The notes under the pieces were generated by a model. That model worked only from the letters and a program-made list of their open reading frames with translations. It had not been told where the DNA came from and did not search any database. A program made the position numbers and the translations under genes. From JAMQKA01 sp031569985 (lineage in GTDB: Bacteria > Bacteroidota > Rhodothermia > Balneolales > Balneolaceae): a DNA stretch of 64,000 bases. Positions 1 through 7,300 of the stretch are shown here, one piece after another; the stretch's first letter is position 1; every line of letters starts with the position of its first letter. The stretch is taken from positions 1-64,000 of the forward strand of contig NZ_JAMQKA010000020.1 of the NCBI RefSeq assembly GCF_031569985.1. Direction: 5' to 3'.

Positions 1-447
1 TCCCGTGCGCATCTTGACCAGCCGTTCCCGCCACAACAGCCACCCGCGCAGCTCAAGCAACGCGCCCGAGGGCAGCCGGCTCGGGCGCAGCCGGTCGCGG
101 AACCGCCAGCAGTATTCGGCCAGCCGCCCCGCATCAATCGGGTCGGTCTTGCCCCGCCGGATGCCCAGGGAGTGCTGGACCTCGGCCGCTGAGACCATCA
201 CATAGCAGGCCCCGGCCTGCTCAAGCATCGCTGCCAACAGCAGCCCGTAGGGGCCGGTGTGCTCAAAACAAATGATCATCTGCTCCAGGCCAATTCCCCG
301 GCTGGTCCAGCCGCTCAACATCCGCGTGATACCCCGGGGACTGTTGGCTGCTAACCCCGCCCCCGCGGGCTGATTCCCGGAGGTGGTGATTTCCCAGTCC
401 AGCTGCTTTTGTGATACGTCAATTCCTACCCAGTAATTCCCTTCCAT
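1..447 (-). CDS. IS110-family transposase, N-terminal part (cut by window edge)
   Basis: Translating the minus strand from the ATG at 447 gives 149 open codons that run off the left edge. The N-terminal DEDD (RuvC-like) domain of IS110 transposases is readable: Asp10 in GIDVS, Glu62 in CFEHTGPYG, and Asp102/Asp105 in RGKTDPIDAGRLAEY. A clear AGGAG ribosome site lies 8 bases before the ATG. The gene is markedly richer in G and C than its surroundings, which fits recent arrival. The C-terminal serine-containing Tnp20 domain would lie left of the window. IS110 enzymes catalyse recombination guided by a bridge RNA made from the element's non-coding end, and the leader at 480-632 matches that plan. 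The family call is firm; completeness cannot be judged. Confidence 0.93.
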   Translation of the reverse strand, partial: MEGNYWVGIDVSQKQLDWEITTSGNQPAGAGLAANSPRGITRMLSGWTSRGIGLEQMIICFEHTGPYGLLLAAMLEQAGACYVMVSAAEVQHSLGIRRGKTDPIDAGRLAEYCWRFRDRLRPSRLPSGALLELRGWLLWRERLVKMRTG

Positions 448-479
448 CGGTTTTTCTCCTATATTACATCATTGATAGT

Positions 480-632
480 AGACTGGATACGACCAACTCC
501 TGGTACCTTTACTGGCTCCGGTGGAGCTTACATTCTAACTAGGGCTCTTGGTCGGTAAGCTGTCGGGGACGTATACCAAAAATAGCTCTTTAAGCTGGTT
601 CGTTTTCTAGGTCACCCCGACAGCTCCAGTCT
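480..632 (-). ncRNA. candidate IS110 bridge RNA (structured leader of the transposase)
   Basis: Read on the minus strand, this leader ends 33 bases before the transposase start. It folds on paper into one closed unit. The closing stem is AGACTGGA (480-487) with TCCAGTCT (625-632). Inside it lie two separate arms, each a stem, a large internal loop and a small apical hairpin. Arm 1 is the 11-bp pair 558-568/615-625 with inner hairpin 584-587/593-596. Arm 2 is the 7-bp pair 490-496/548-554 with inner hairpin 515-519/523-527. Two internal-loop arms upstream of the transposase are the published architecture of IS110-group bridge RNAs (target-binding and donor-binding loops). All pairings are visible; the RNA assignment is inference. 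Confidence 0.75.
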
Positions 633-799
633 GTTACTTGTCCCTTCAATATAGAACGTTTTACTAACGGGAATCTAAAGGTTCGTTTTTTGGTCGTTCA
701 AAAAATGAGCAAGGATGTTGGTGTCAATGGGCATAACTGCTTTATTTCGTTACATTTGGAACTAGTTGGAATAGGGGATTATTGCAAAACAGAAGGATC
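633..799. other. probable IS110 left-end boundary region, no gene
   Basis: No coding sequence is seen. The decamer GGTTCGTTTT at 680-689 repeats one side of the first internal loop of the candidate bridge RNA (597-606). The following TTTTTGGT (687-694) repeats the opposite side of the same loop (reverse complement of about 575-582). A site matching both guide halves is what a bridge-RNA target or donor site should look like, so an element boundary near 686-691 is plausible but unproven. Confidence 0.45.
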
Positions 800-1975
800 T
801 CAATCTATCCCTTTTATAGCATTCTTAATATCCTGCTGACCTAAATGCTCATAAATTTGAGTCACATCTACAGTAGAGTGTCCCATAATTTTTTGAACAA
901 TATGGATCGGTACCCCTTTGCGTAAGAGGTCAGTAGCACAGGAATGCCGAAGACCGTGCAGAGTTACGGAGTTTGGGACTTTCTCGGCCAATTTGACAAA
1001 CTTTTTAAATGACTTTGACAATGATCCAGCCGTCATCCCATGAAACCTGTTTAGCCCTGTAGAGCTTGGGAAAACGTATCCATCCGTTGGTTCACCTTGT
1101 TTCTTATGCCATTCCACCAACCAAGGCTTTAAAGGCTCTCTAATCGGAATTACGCGCTCCAGTTTTGACTTTGTGGTGTTATCATCTGAATTTATAATCA
1201 ATATATGGCCATGATCATCTGAGTCATCGGGATTGCCTTCCAAATTAACCTCATTCCATTTGAGATTTACTGCCTCACTAGCCCTCATGCCGCAGTAGTA
1301 CATGGTATTGATCATCGGTTTGAACCATAACCTCATTTGATGGGGTTTGGTCACATACCCTTTTTCTTTTTGTTCCTTATAAAACTTGTCGAAAGCTTTA
1401 AAAACCTCCTCCAGTTCTTTCCTGGAAATAGTCTTTTGAGCTATTTTTTGCGGGACTTTGGGCGGTTTAATATCGGCGGTTATATCTTCCTTTAGAATCC
1501 CCTTTTCGTGCATCCATCGGAAGAACACCTTCAGGTGCCGAAGGTAACTTGCCTGGGTTGCCGGGGCTATATCATCCCGAAAGCAAAATTCCCGAATGTC
1601 CTTCTCCAAAATTTCTGTCACGGGCATGGTGCGACCCAGCTGATCTTCCAGCATATTCAGATGTCGCCGGTAGTTATCTTTTGTCGTCTGATTTGCCTGG
1701 CTGCGTTCTTCAATAAATTGATCGGCCGCCTTGTGCAAAGGGATATATTTGCCACGTAATTTTTGTCGTTTTTTCTTGGCTTCTTTACGAGGCGTCCATC
1801 CATTAAAGGGATCGATTTCACCCCGCTGGTATTTATCCTCATATTCTATCAAAAGTTTCTGTGCTTCCCGCTTGATCTTCGTGCCCAGGCTCAGGGCCTT
1901 TTGCTTTCTCTTCCCGTTGATCTTCTTGAAAAACCGAATGTAATACGTTCCCTTTCTCTTTTTTAGACTAGCCAT
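800..1975 (-). CDS. tyrosine recombinase / integrase (int C)
   Basis: This is a 391-residue phage-type integrase. The catalytic set is visible: Arg231 in CGMRASEA, His340-x-x-Arg343 in HGLRH, the GHS motif, and the nucleophile Tyr375 in IYEHL. The N-terminal part holds a basic arm-binding region and a SAM-like core-binding domain (about residues 75-165). The reading frame stays open up to 2050, but the ATG at 1975 (MASLKKRKG) is preferred. The upstream extension would run through three copies of a decamer that looks like a recombinase site, and family members usually start with this basic stretch. It lies just 3' of tRNA-Ile, a classic integration position. Its element would extend leftwards, where the IS110 now sits. 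Confidence 0.9.
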   Translation of the reverse strand: MASLKKRKGTYYIRFFKKINGKRKQKALSLGTKIKREAQKLLIEYEDKYQRGEIDPFNGWTPRKEAKKKRQKLRGKYIPLHKAADQFIEERSQANQTTKDNYRRHLNMLEDQLGRTMPVTEILEKDIREFCFRDDIAPATQASYLRHLKVFFRWMHEKGILKEDITADIKPPKVPQKIAQKTISRKELEEVFKAFDKFYKEQKEKGYVTKPHQMRLWFKPMINTMYYCGMRASEAVNLKWNEVNLEGNPDDSDDHGHILIINSDDNTTKSKLERVIPIREPLKPWLVEWHKKQGEPTDGYVFPSSTGLNRFHGMTAGSLSKSFKKFVKLAEKVPNSVTLHGLRHSCATDLLRKGVPIHIVQKIMGHSTVDVTQIYEHLGQQDIKNAIKGID

Positions 1976-2003
1976 ATGAGCAATATTGTGTATGAAAATT
2001 ACG

Positions 2004-2128
2004 AGTTGGTACATAGTTGGTACACGATGTACCAACTCATTCATGTGCATTGGTTCGTGTCAATTGCTCCAATTAAGTAATTAATCTTAGTAACTGACTG
2101 TACCAATGTACCAACTTTTGTACCAACT
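2004..2128. repeat. five AGTTGGTACA decamers: integrase arm sites or operator
   Basis: Exact copies occur at 2004-2013 and 2015-2024 in one orientation and at 2028-2037, 2107-2116 and 2119-2128 in the other. A shorter GTACCAA precedes the fourth copy at 2100. Spacing within pairs is 11-13 bp, close to one helical turn. The cluster fills the gap between int C and tRNA-Ile, where integrase arm-type sites and the int promoter are expected. Confidence 0.7.
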
Positions 2129-2266
2129 ATTTACATAAATCGTTGCAAAAAGTGAAATGTTTTCACGCAGGATTTTTTGTAGAAAAGAGTAGGAAAGGGC
2201 CTAAAAATACCGTTTAAATAGCTATATGGGCGATTTCGGAGGGGTCGAAAGGAGGGAAAAGAAAAG

Positions 2267-2339
2267 TGGGCCCGGCAGGATTTGAACCTGCGACCAATCG
2301 ATTATGAGTCGACTGCTCTAACCGCTGAGCTACGGGCCC
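2267..2339 (-). tRNA. tRNA with CAT anticodon, probably tRNA-Ile (lysidine type)
   Basis: The 73-nt cloverleaf is complete: acceptor GGGCCCG/CGGGCCC, D arm, anticodon stem GTCGA/TCGAT, T arm GCAGG-TTCAAAT-CCTGC. The anticodon CAT is at 2304-2306. The anticodon arm and variable loop (GACTCATAATC, TTGGTCGC) follow the pattern of bacterial tRNA-Ile2(CAU) more than elongator tRNA-Met, so Ile is preferred, but tRNA-Met cannot be excluded by eye. CCA is not encoded (the next bases read CTT). Confidence 0.88.
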
Positions 2340-2451
2340 ATATATTTTTTGTGCGAAAGTATCTGTTTCAAAAGAGCGCTAAAATTAACGGATTTAAGTA
2401 CTCAAAACAAGAGAAATAATATAAACTCTTATTGATAAGGGCTTCTAATAT

Positions 2452-3579
2452 TTATATTAGATTAGCGGTTTCCCTAAAATTTAATGCTTCAGTATGATCG
2501 TAGAATAGTGAGGTTACCATAGGAGTAGAATGCCCTAGTATTTTACTGACCTTATAGAGATCACCTCCATTTTCTAAAACGTGCGTTGCAAAAGAATGAC
2601 GCAGACAGTGAAAGCTCAGTTCTTTTGGGAGTCCTGCATCATTCATCACCCTGCGAAACTTTTGCTGGATACTTCGTCGCGCATATTGTCCATGTCCACG
2701 TTCTTTTTGTAGTAGGAAACAATCCTCTTTTCGTCTGTTATTATAAATTTTAGTATTATTTTTCATTTTACTTTTTAAGACGCTGTTTAAAATATTTACG
2801 ATGTTAAACGCCTTATCTCCAAGTGGGATCATTCGGTCTTCAGCGGTTTTAGTTACATGGGCTGGAATTGCTATTCGACGATTATCTAAGTCTACTTCTC
2901 CCCATGTCAGAGCACTCATTTCTCCAATACGCATTCCGGTGAAATAGGCCAAGCGAATAACTAGCCCAATCATCTTGCCCTCTGTATGTTTTAGCAGCCG
3001 TTTGACTTCCGATTTTTTGAATTCCCGTTTTTTGCTTTTTACATCAAACAGAAAGCCCAAACCCTTATAGGGATTATTGTCTAAGAAATCATTCTTGTAA
3101 GCCCAAGTGAAGGCGGTTTTAATAGAACGAAGTTCAATGTTGATGGTCGTTTTGCGAATACCCTCTTTGTCGTAGCGATGAAGTTTGTATTTATTAATAT
3201 CACTACGTTTATACCCATCTAAGGGACGATTACTGCAAATCCTCGTGAAGTGATTTAAGGCTCCCTTATAACTCACGAGTGTCGATTCAGCACAATTGGT
3301 CCGTACACGAGGATAATAGTATTCCTCTAAGTAATCAGAGAGTACCATTGCCTGGTTTCCATTTGTTTGAACTTCAAGTTGTTCTTTGAAGTAGTTAAGA
3401 ACTTTCTCTATTCCTGCTTGCTCAGCTTTGTCTTTGGCTTTTGAACGGGTTTGTTTATCTGCATTAAGCGAGCAATTTATGCCGGTGGAAAGAGTTTTAG
3501 GATTTCCATATTCATCCTCAAAGCGTACGTAGTATCGAATTTTTTTATATCGTTTAAATGGGTAGACGGCATACTTCAT
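2452..3579 (-). CDS. tyrosine recombinase / integrase (int A), paralogue of int B
   Basis: This 375-residue integrase has Arg217 in TGMRIGEM, His324-x-x-Arg327 in HCLRHSFATH, GHST, and nucleophile Tyr360 in FYDH. It is closely related over its whole length to the island integrase at 50985-52115 (both begin with an AVYPFKR-like stretch and share ELRSIKxAFxWAYKND), so the two probably recognise related sites. Its start at 3579 is the first ATG and matches the paralogue's start. It lies between tRNA-Ile and tRNA-Leu with its own GGTAAC/GGTGAC arm pair at 3698-3714. Whether it belongs to a second element sharing the tRNA-Leu site, or is a leftover, cannot be settled here because no left-hand core copy is in view. 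Confidence 0.92.
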   Translation of the reverse strand: MKYAVYPFKRYKKIRYYVRFEDEYGNPKTLSTGINCSLNADKQTRSKAKDKAEQAGIEKVLNYFKEQLEVQTNGNQAMVLSDYLEEYYYPRVRTNCAESTLVSYKGALNHFTRICSNRPLDGYKRSDINKYKLHRYDKEGIRKTTINIELRSIKTAFTWAYKNDFLDNNPYKGLGFLFDVKSKKREFKKSEVKRLLKHTEGKMIGLVIRLAYFTGMRIGEMSALTWGEVDLDNRRIAIPAHVTKTAEDRMIPLGDKAFNIVNILNSVLKSKMKNNTKIYNNRRKEDCFLLQKERGHGQYARRSIQQKFRRVMNDAGLPKELSFHCLRHSFATHVLENGGDLYKVSKILGHSTPMVTSLFYDHTEALNFRETANLI

Positions 3580-3644
3580 CTAAGTAGGATTAGGTTAAAA
3601 GTTGATTTGGAAAAGAGAAGTCGTTGCTGGTAGGACTTAGAAAC

Positions 3645-3714
3645 CTGAAAATCGCTTTACGGATTTTCAGTGAAGTATGATATGCGATTGGGCATTTGGT
3701 AACAAACAGGTGAC
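3645..3714. promoter_or_regulatory. int A upstream hairpin and arm-type sites
   Basis: A perfect 9-bp inverted repeat (3645-3653/3662-3670) is followed by GGTAAC at 3698 and GGTGAC at 3709, 11 bp apart. The same arrangement, hairpin then paired GGTAAC at 11 bp, lies upstream of int B. This suggests a conserved recombinase-binding or int-control region. Two TGTTTGTACC copies (from about 3748) lie beyond it. Confidence 0.6.
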
Positions 3715-3780
3715 AAAATGAGGAAAAAACTCCACTTCGCTAAAATAATGTTTGTACCAATGTTTGTACCTAAAAAGGTA

Positions 3781-3811
3781 AATCCCTGTAAGCCAATGAC
3801 TTACAGGGATT
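3781..3811 (-). terminator. rho-independent terminator of tRNA-Leu
   Basis: A perfect 12-bp stem (3781-3792/3800-3811) with a 7-base loop lies directly after the encoded CCA of tRNA-Leu. Read on the minus strand it is followed by TACCTTTTT. It should end the tRNA transcript. Confidence 0.8.
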
Positions 3812-3812
3812 G

Positions 3813-3902
3813 TGGTACCCGAGGCCGGACTCGAACCGGCACGGAGGTTTAGCCCCCAAGGGATTTTAAGTCCCTCGCGTCTACCAATTCCGCCACTCGG
3901 GC
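3813..3902 (-). tRNA. tRNA-Leu (TAA), with encoded CCA
   Basis: This is a class II tRNA: acceptor GCCCGAG/CTCGGGT, D arm, anticodon stem GAGGGA-type with anticodon TAA at 3866-3868, a long variable arm typical of Leu, T arm GCCGG-TTCGAGT-CCGGC, and CCA encoded at 3813-3815. Its 5' half (3862-3902) is the integration core of the island: the same 43 bp recurs at 52317-52359. The gene remains whole because its 3' half lies outside the island. Its promoter is therefore now supplied by island-end DNA (see 4080-4112). Confidence 0.95.
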
Positions 3903-3904
3903 AA
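3862..3904. repeat. island attachment site, left copy (attL)
   Basis: These 43 bp are identical to 52317-52359. They run from the anticodon loop of tRNA-Leu through its 5' end plus two bases. Identity stops sharply on both sides, as expected of a recombination core. Confidence 0.9.
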
Positions 3905-4004
3905 GTATCGTAATTACTTGCTGGACAACGACTTATACCGATTTTATGTGCTTTCCTGTTTGCTGCCATATCGTACTTGTTACGGCCCCAAATGACCCTC
4001 ATTT

Positions 4005-4032
4005 GGTAACGATTAGGTAACAACTAGGTAAC
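4005..4032. repeat. three GGTAAC arm-type sites at the left island end
   Basis: GGTAAC starts at 4005, 4016 and 4027, exactly 11 bp apart. The same word at the same spacing occurs near both related integrases (3698/3709 and 52252/52263). These are read as integrase arm-binding sites. The surrounding 3905-4330 has no convincing gene. Confidence 0.7.
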
Positions 4033-4079
4033 TAAGTCCTGCCAACAATATTTAAATGAACAATGAATTTTCGAGACTG

Positions 4080-4112
4080 CAAATATAAGATATTAAGAAT
4101 TACTTCTACAAA
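4080..4112 (-). promoter_or_regulatory. island-borne promoter copy for tRNA-Leu
   Basis: On the minus strand TTTG (4109-4112) and TATATTTG (4080-4087) are separated by 21 bp, matching the Bacteroidota sigma consensus (TTTG, then TAnnTTTG). The block 4073-4112 is a near copy of the native tRNA-Leu promoter left at 52377-52415. Here the box lies about 178 bp from the tRNA 5' end, against about 27 bp in the native arrangement. Confidence 0.7.
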
Positions 4113-4330
4113 GTAATTTAGAATTTTAAATCGGATGGATGGGCTAGAAATATGTGGTAGTAAATTTAGGGAGTGAAACTGGGATAAGCTCTTATAATAT
4201 TTAATTTGATAAAACCTATTGCCCAAAGGAAAGTTAATAGCGTAAAATTCTAAGGATGATTTAGCTCTATATGGGTTCCTAATATTTTTGGACTGTGTTA
4301 AAAAATAATCGATAGAGAGAGAGGTTGAAT

Positions 4331-7300
4331 ATGTCATATGAAAATAATTCAAAAGGTAAAGATGTTGTTCAGCGTGGTTATTCTGTTGAGAGTGAAAAGA
4401 AAAGTTTGAGACCCGGCTGGTGTAAGGAACACCAGATCCCTCCAAAAAATACTGGGGATGGTCCCCCGAAATACCTCAAAGACGTGCGTGAGGAACAATT
4501 GACTCTTTTTGGCCCAAACGATGAATATGTTGCAATTGCTACAAATAAGAAGATTGTTATCTTGGATTTTGACAATGTCGGTCAAACTGATGAGGCAAGC
4601 CGCCCCATAGCGGAAATACTGGTTAAAGCGCCTGCCACACATCTGGTCGCCTCGGGATCCCGAAATTATCTAGAAATTATTGTTGCTGATCAAAAGGGCA
4701 GGCTTTGGTCGTATGACTTTGCGGTCAAAGAATCTGCTATTACAGATAACCCGGATGCCACACTTCTGGCGGACGATATTGAGGAAAAGATCTATTGCTT
4801 GATCGCAACCCGCCGAAGCATCATAATACAGACCGAATCGTCGAAGGGAACCGGTTATAAACTGTATGAGCTGAACAGGCGAACACGTAGATTGCAATTC
4901 CTGGGGGATTTGAACCTGGATAAATCCCTTTCCCTGCTGCATCCAAACAATGACAAGCTGCTAGTGGGATTTGAGAAGGGAGAACTACGCCTGGTAGAAC
5001 CGGATAGGACCGGAACTGGAGAAACGGCTAAGGTACACACGATGGATATACCGCGGGTAACTGCTGTAGCCATGCTTACGGGGCAACACGTCTTGGTAGC
5101 CCAAAAGGGTGGCTATATCACAAAGGTTGATGTGGCGAGGGCATCCTCGGCATCTTTCAGTAGGCAGCCCGAAGCAATCGCCCGTGCCTGCAAGCTGCTT
5201 TGTGAAATCCTAAGGCGTTGCGGCTGCTTGGACCCATGTGATTGCCGGGAGCCGGATGATGATTCTGGACGAGATCGGGATGACAACCTGCCCGGCGGTA
5301 TCCGTGACGACGAACCATGCGAAGATCGTCACAGCACGAAATTGCAATGGACCCCCAAACGGCTTGCGATGGTTGGAGAGCACGTGGTCGCCTTTTCGGC
5401 CGGCAATCGCCGCATGGCGGTGATGGATCAGAAGTTAAACGTAAAGTTTGAGCGGTTTCTTGGACAGGGCGGGGTGGCCGTAGCCGCCGGGCAAGCCAAA
5501 ACGCAGAAGATGATCCTTTATGATTCACGTAAACGCCGCCTGGAGACGTGGGCTCTGGCAGATTATGTTCCGACACTCCAGGGCTTGCTGCCAGACGATC
5601 TTACCTTCGAACCGGAGCCTCCATCTACTGTCACCTACTATGGAAGCCGGGTGCACCGGGCTACACCGAATCCGGAATTGAAGGTTTGCGTGTTCACAGT
5701 AATTGAACCAGGACAGAGTTTTACCGATCCGAACCAGAACAAGTTGATTGCACAGATAGAACCAAACGTTTTTGACATCGTAAATGATTATTATGATGAG
5801 AACAGCTATGGAGACTTGGATGTGCAGTTCTCAGCCTTTGGTTATGATTTCGGAGGAACACGAACACCGTTGGTATTGCCACAACCGATTTCCGACTATT
5901 TCTATGACGATTTTACTCCTGGGGGTGTACAGGCGGTGATGCCCGCAGATTGGACTAATCCGCTTGTGTTGGATGGAACGGAGTCGCTCGAGTTGCGTAC
6001 AAATCCACGGGTGGGGACTGGTGAAGACTATCCTATTCCCTTTGCTGCACTTTGGACCGCTCGTGACCACACCAGCTATCCGGTAGTGGTGGATTTTGAT
6101 GGTACCGAAACTCTCCAGTTAACAGTCGAAACTCAAGAGGGAGACACGCATGTTCTTGATCTGGAATTTGATGCTTTGTCACTCACGCACAATCAGGGCG
6201 ATGACGAGTCTGCGTTTCTCGATGCCCTTGGGACTCATTTTACGGATGCTATCCGCGACGCAGAGAGTAGCCTGACTGATAGCCCAGTCACAATACAGGA
6301 TGTTATCTTCCGCAGGATCCGGCTTAATGATGATGACACCCAATTTGGATTGCTTCAGGGACAGTTCAGGGTTTCAGAGGTAGCGCCTGCTGACTTTGTT
6401 CAAAAGGGAACGATCGAAATAACATCGATTGCTACTCCATTACCTGATGCATTTGAGGCGACCGGCTTCGGCACTTTTAATCGGGAGACTGGCGTACTTA
6501 CGAGCAACAGCGTCACAAGAGATTATTTTGAAACCTGTCTCCGTGCGGCACAAGCCGATGCAGGAGAAGGGCCTGGCCAGGATGATCCACATTTTAATAC
6601 AGCGGTCGACTCCTCGGAAGATACTGCAGCGCAAGAGTTGACGGTAACAATCGAGCTGACCAATAATAAGGGTGGGGCAGGTGCAAATATTGAGGTAATT
6701 AACAGCAGCGGACATAGTGAGTCTGGCTGGTCGGCAGCAATACCGTTGTCAGGTAGTGAGAGTAACGTCAATAATCAGAACACACTGCGATACTCCAGAA
6801 AATTAGCTGATGATGTATTTACAGCCGCAATGGATCATATTCGCACGCTGGGTCCGTGGAATCCTGATAATACACGAGCTATGTTCGAAGAGTTTGACGT
6901 TATGATGATCGGTTTTGTAGGAGAACCACCGTCATCCATCCCGTTGGCTGACCGGTGGGGAGCCGACGATCCAGCCGACTTTGGAAGACTGCGCATGTTC
7001 AGAAGAACGCACATTGCTGTTGATCTTAACAACCCGGATCCTGACGATACTCCGGTCAGTATGAATACCAGTGTTGTGATCGGGCAGGAGTTTAACGGTT
7101 TTTCGCCTGGTATAATGGCACATGAACTTGGGCATGCTATCGGGCTCCCTGATCTTTACAGTGCCTCTGGATTCAGAGATGATGTGCTTTATATCGACCG
7201 TTGGGCGATGATGGGGGGCGGTAACTGGCGCTTCAATCACTTTTGCGGATGGAGTAAATGGAAGCTCGATTGGATTGTTGAGGATGACGATGACGATCTG

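Noticed and set aside
2267..2339. elongator tRNA-Met
   Set aside because: The anticodon CAT allows it, but the anticodon arm and variable loop fit tRNA-Ile2 better; a tRNA classifier (TilS determinants) should decide.
3667..4023. 118-residue minus-strand frame
   Set aside because: It runs through tRNA-Leu and its terminator and is not a gene.
4032..4445. 137-residue minus-strand frame
   Set aside because: It covers the promoter copy and overlaps the start of the protease gene; AT-rich with no protein-like pattern.
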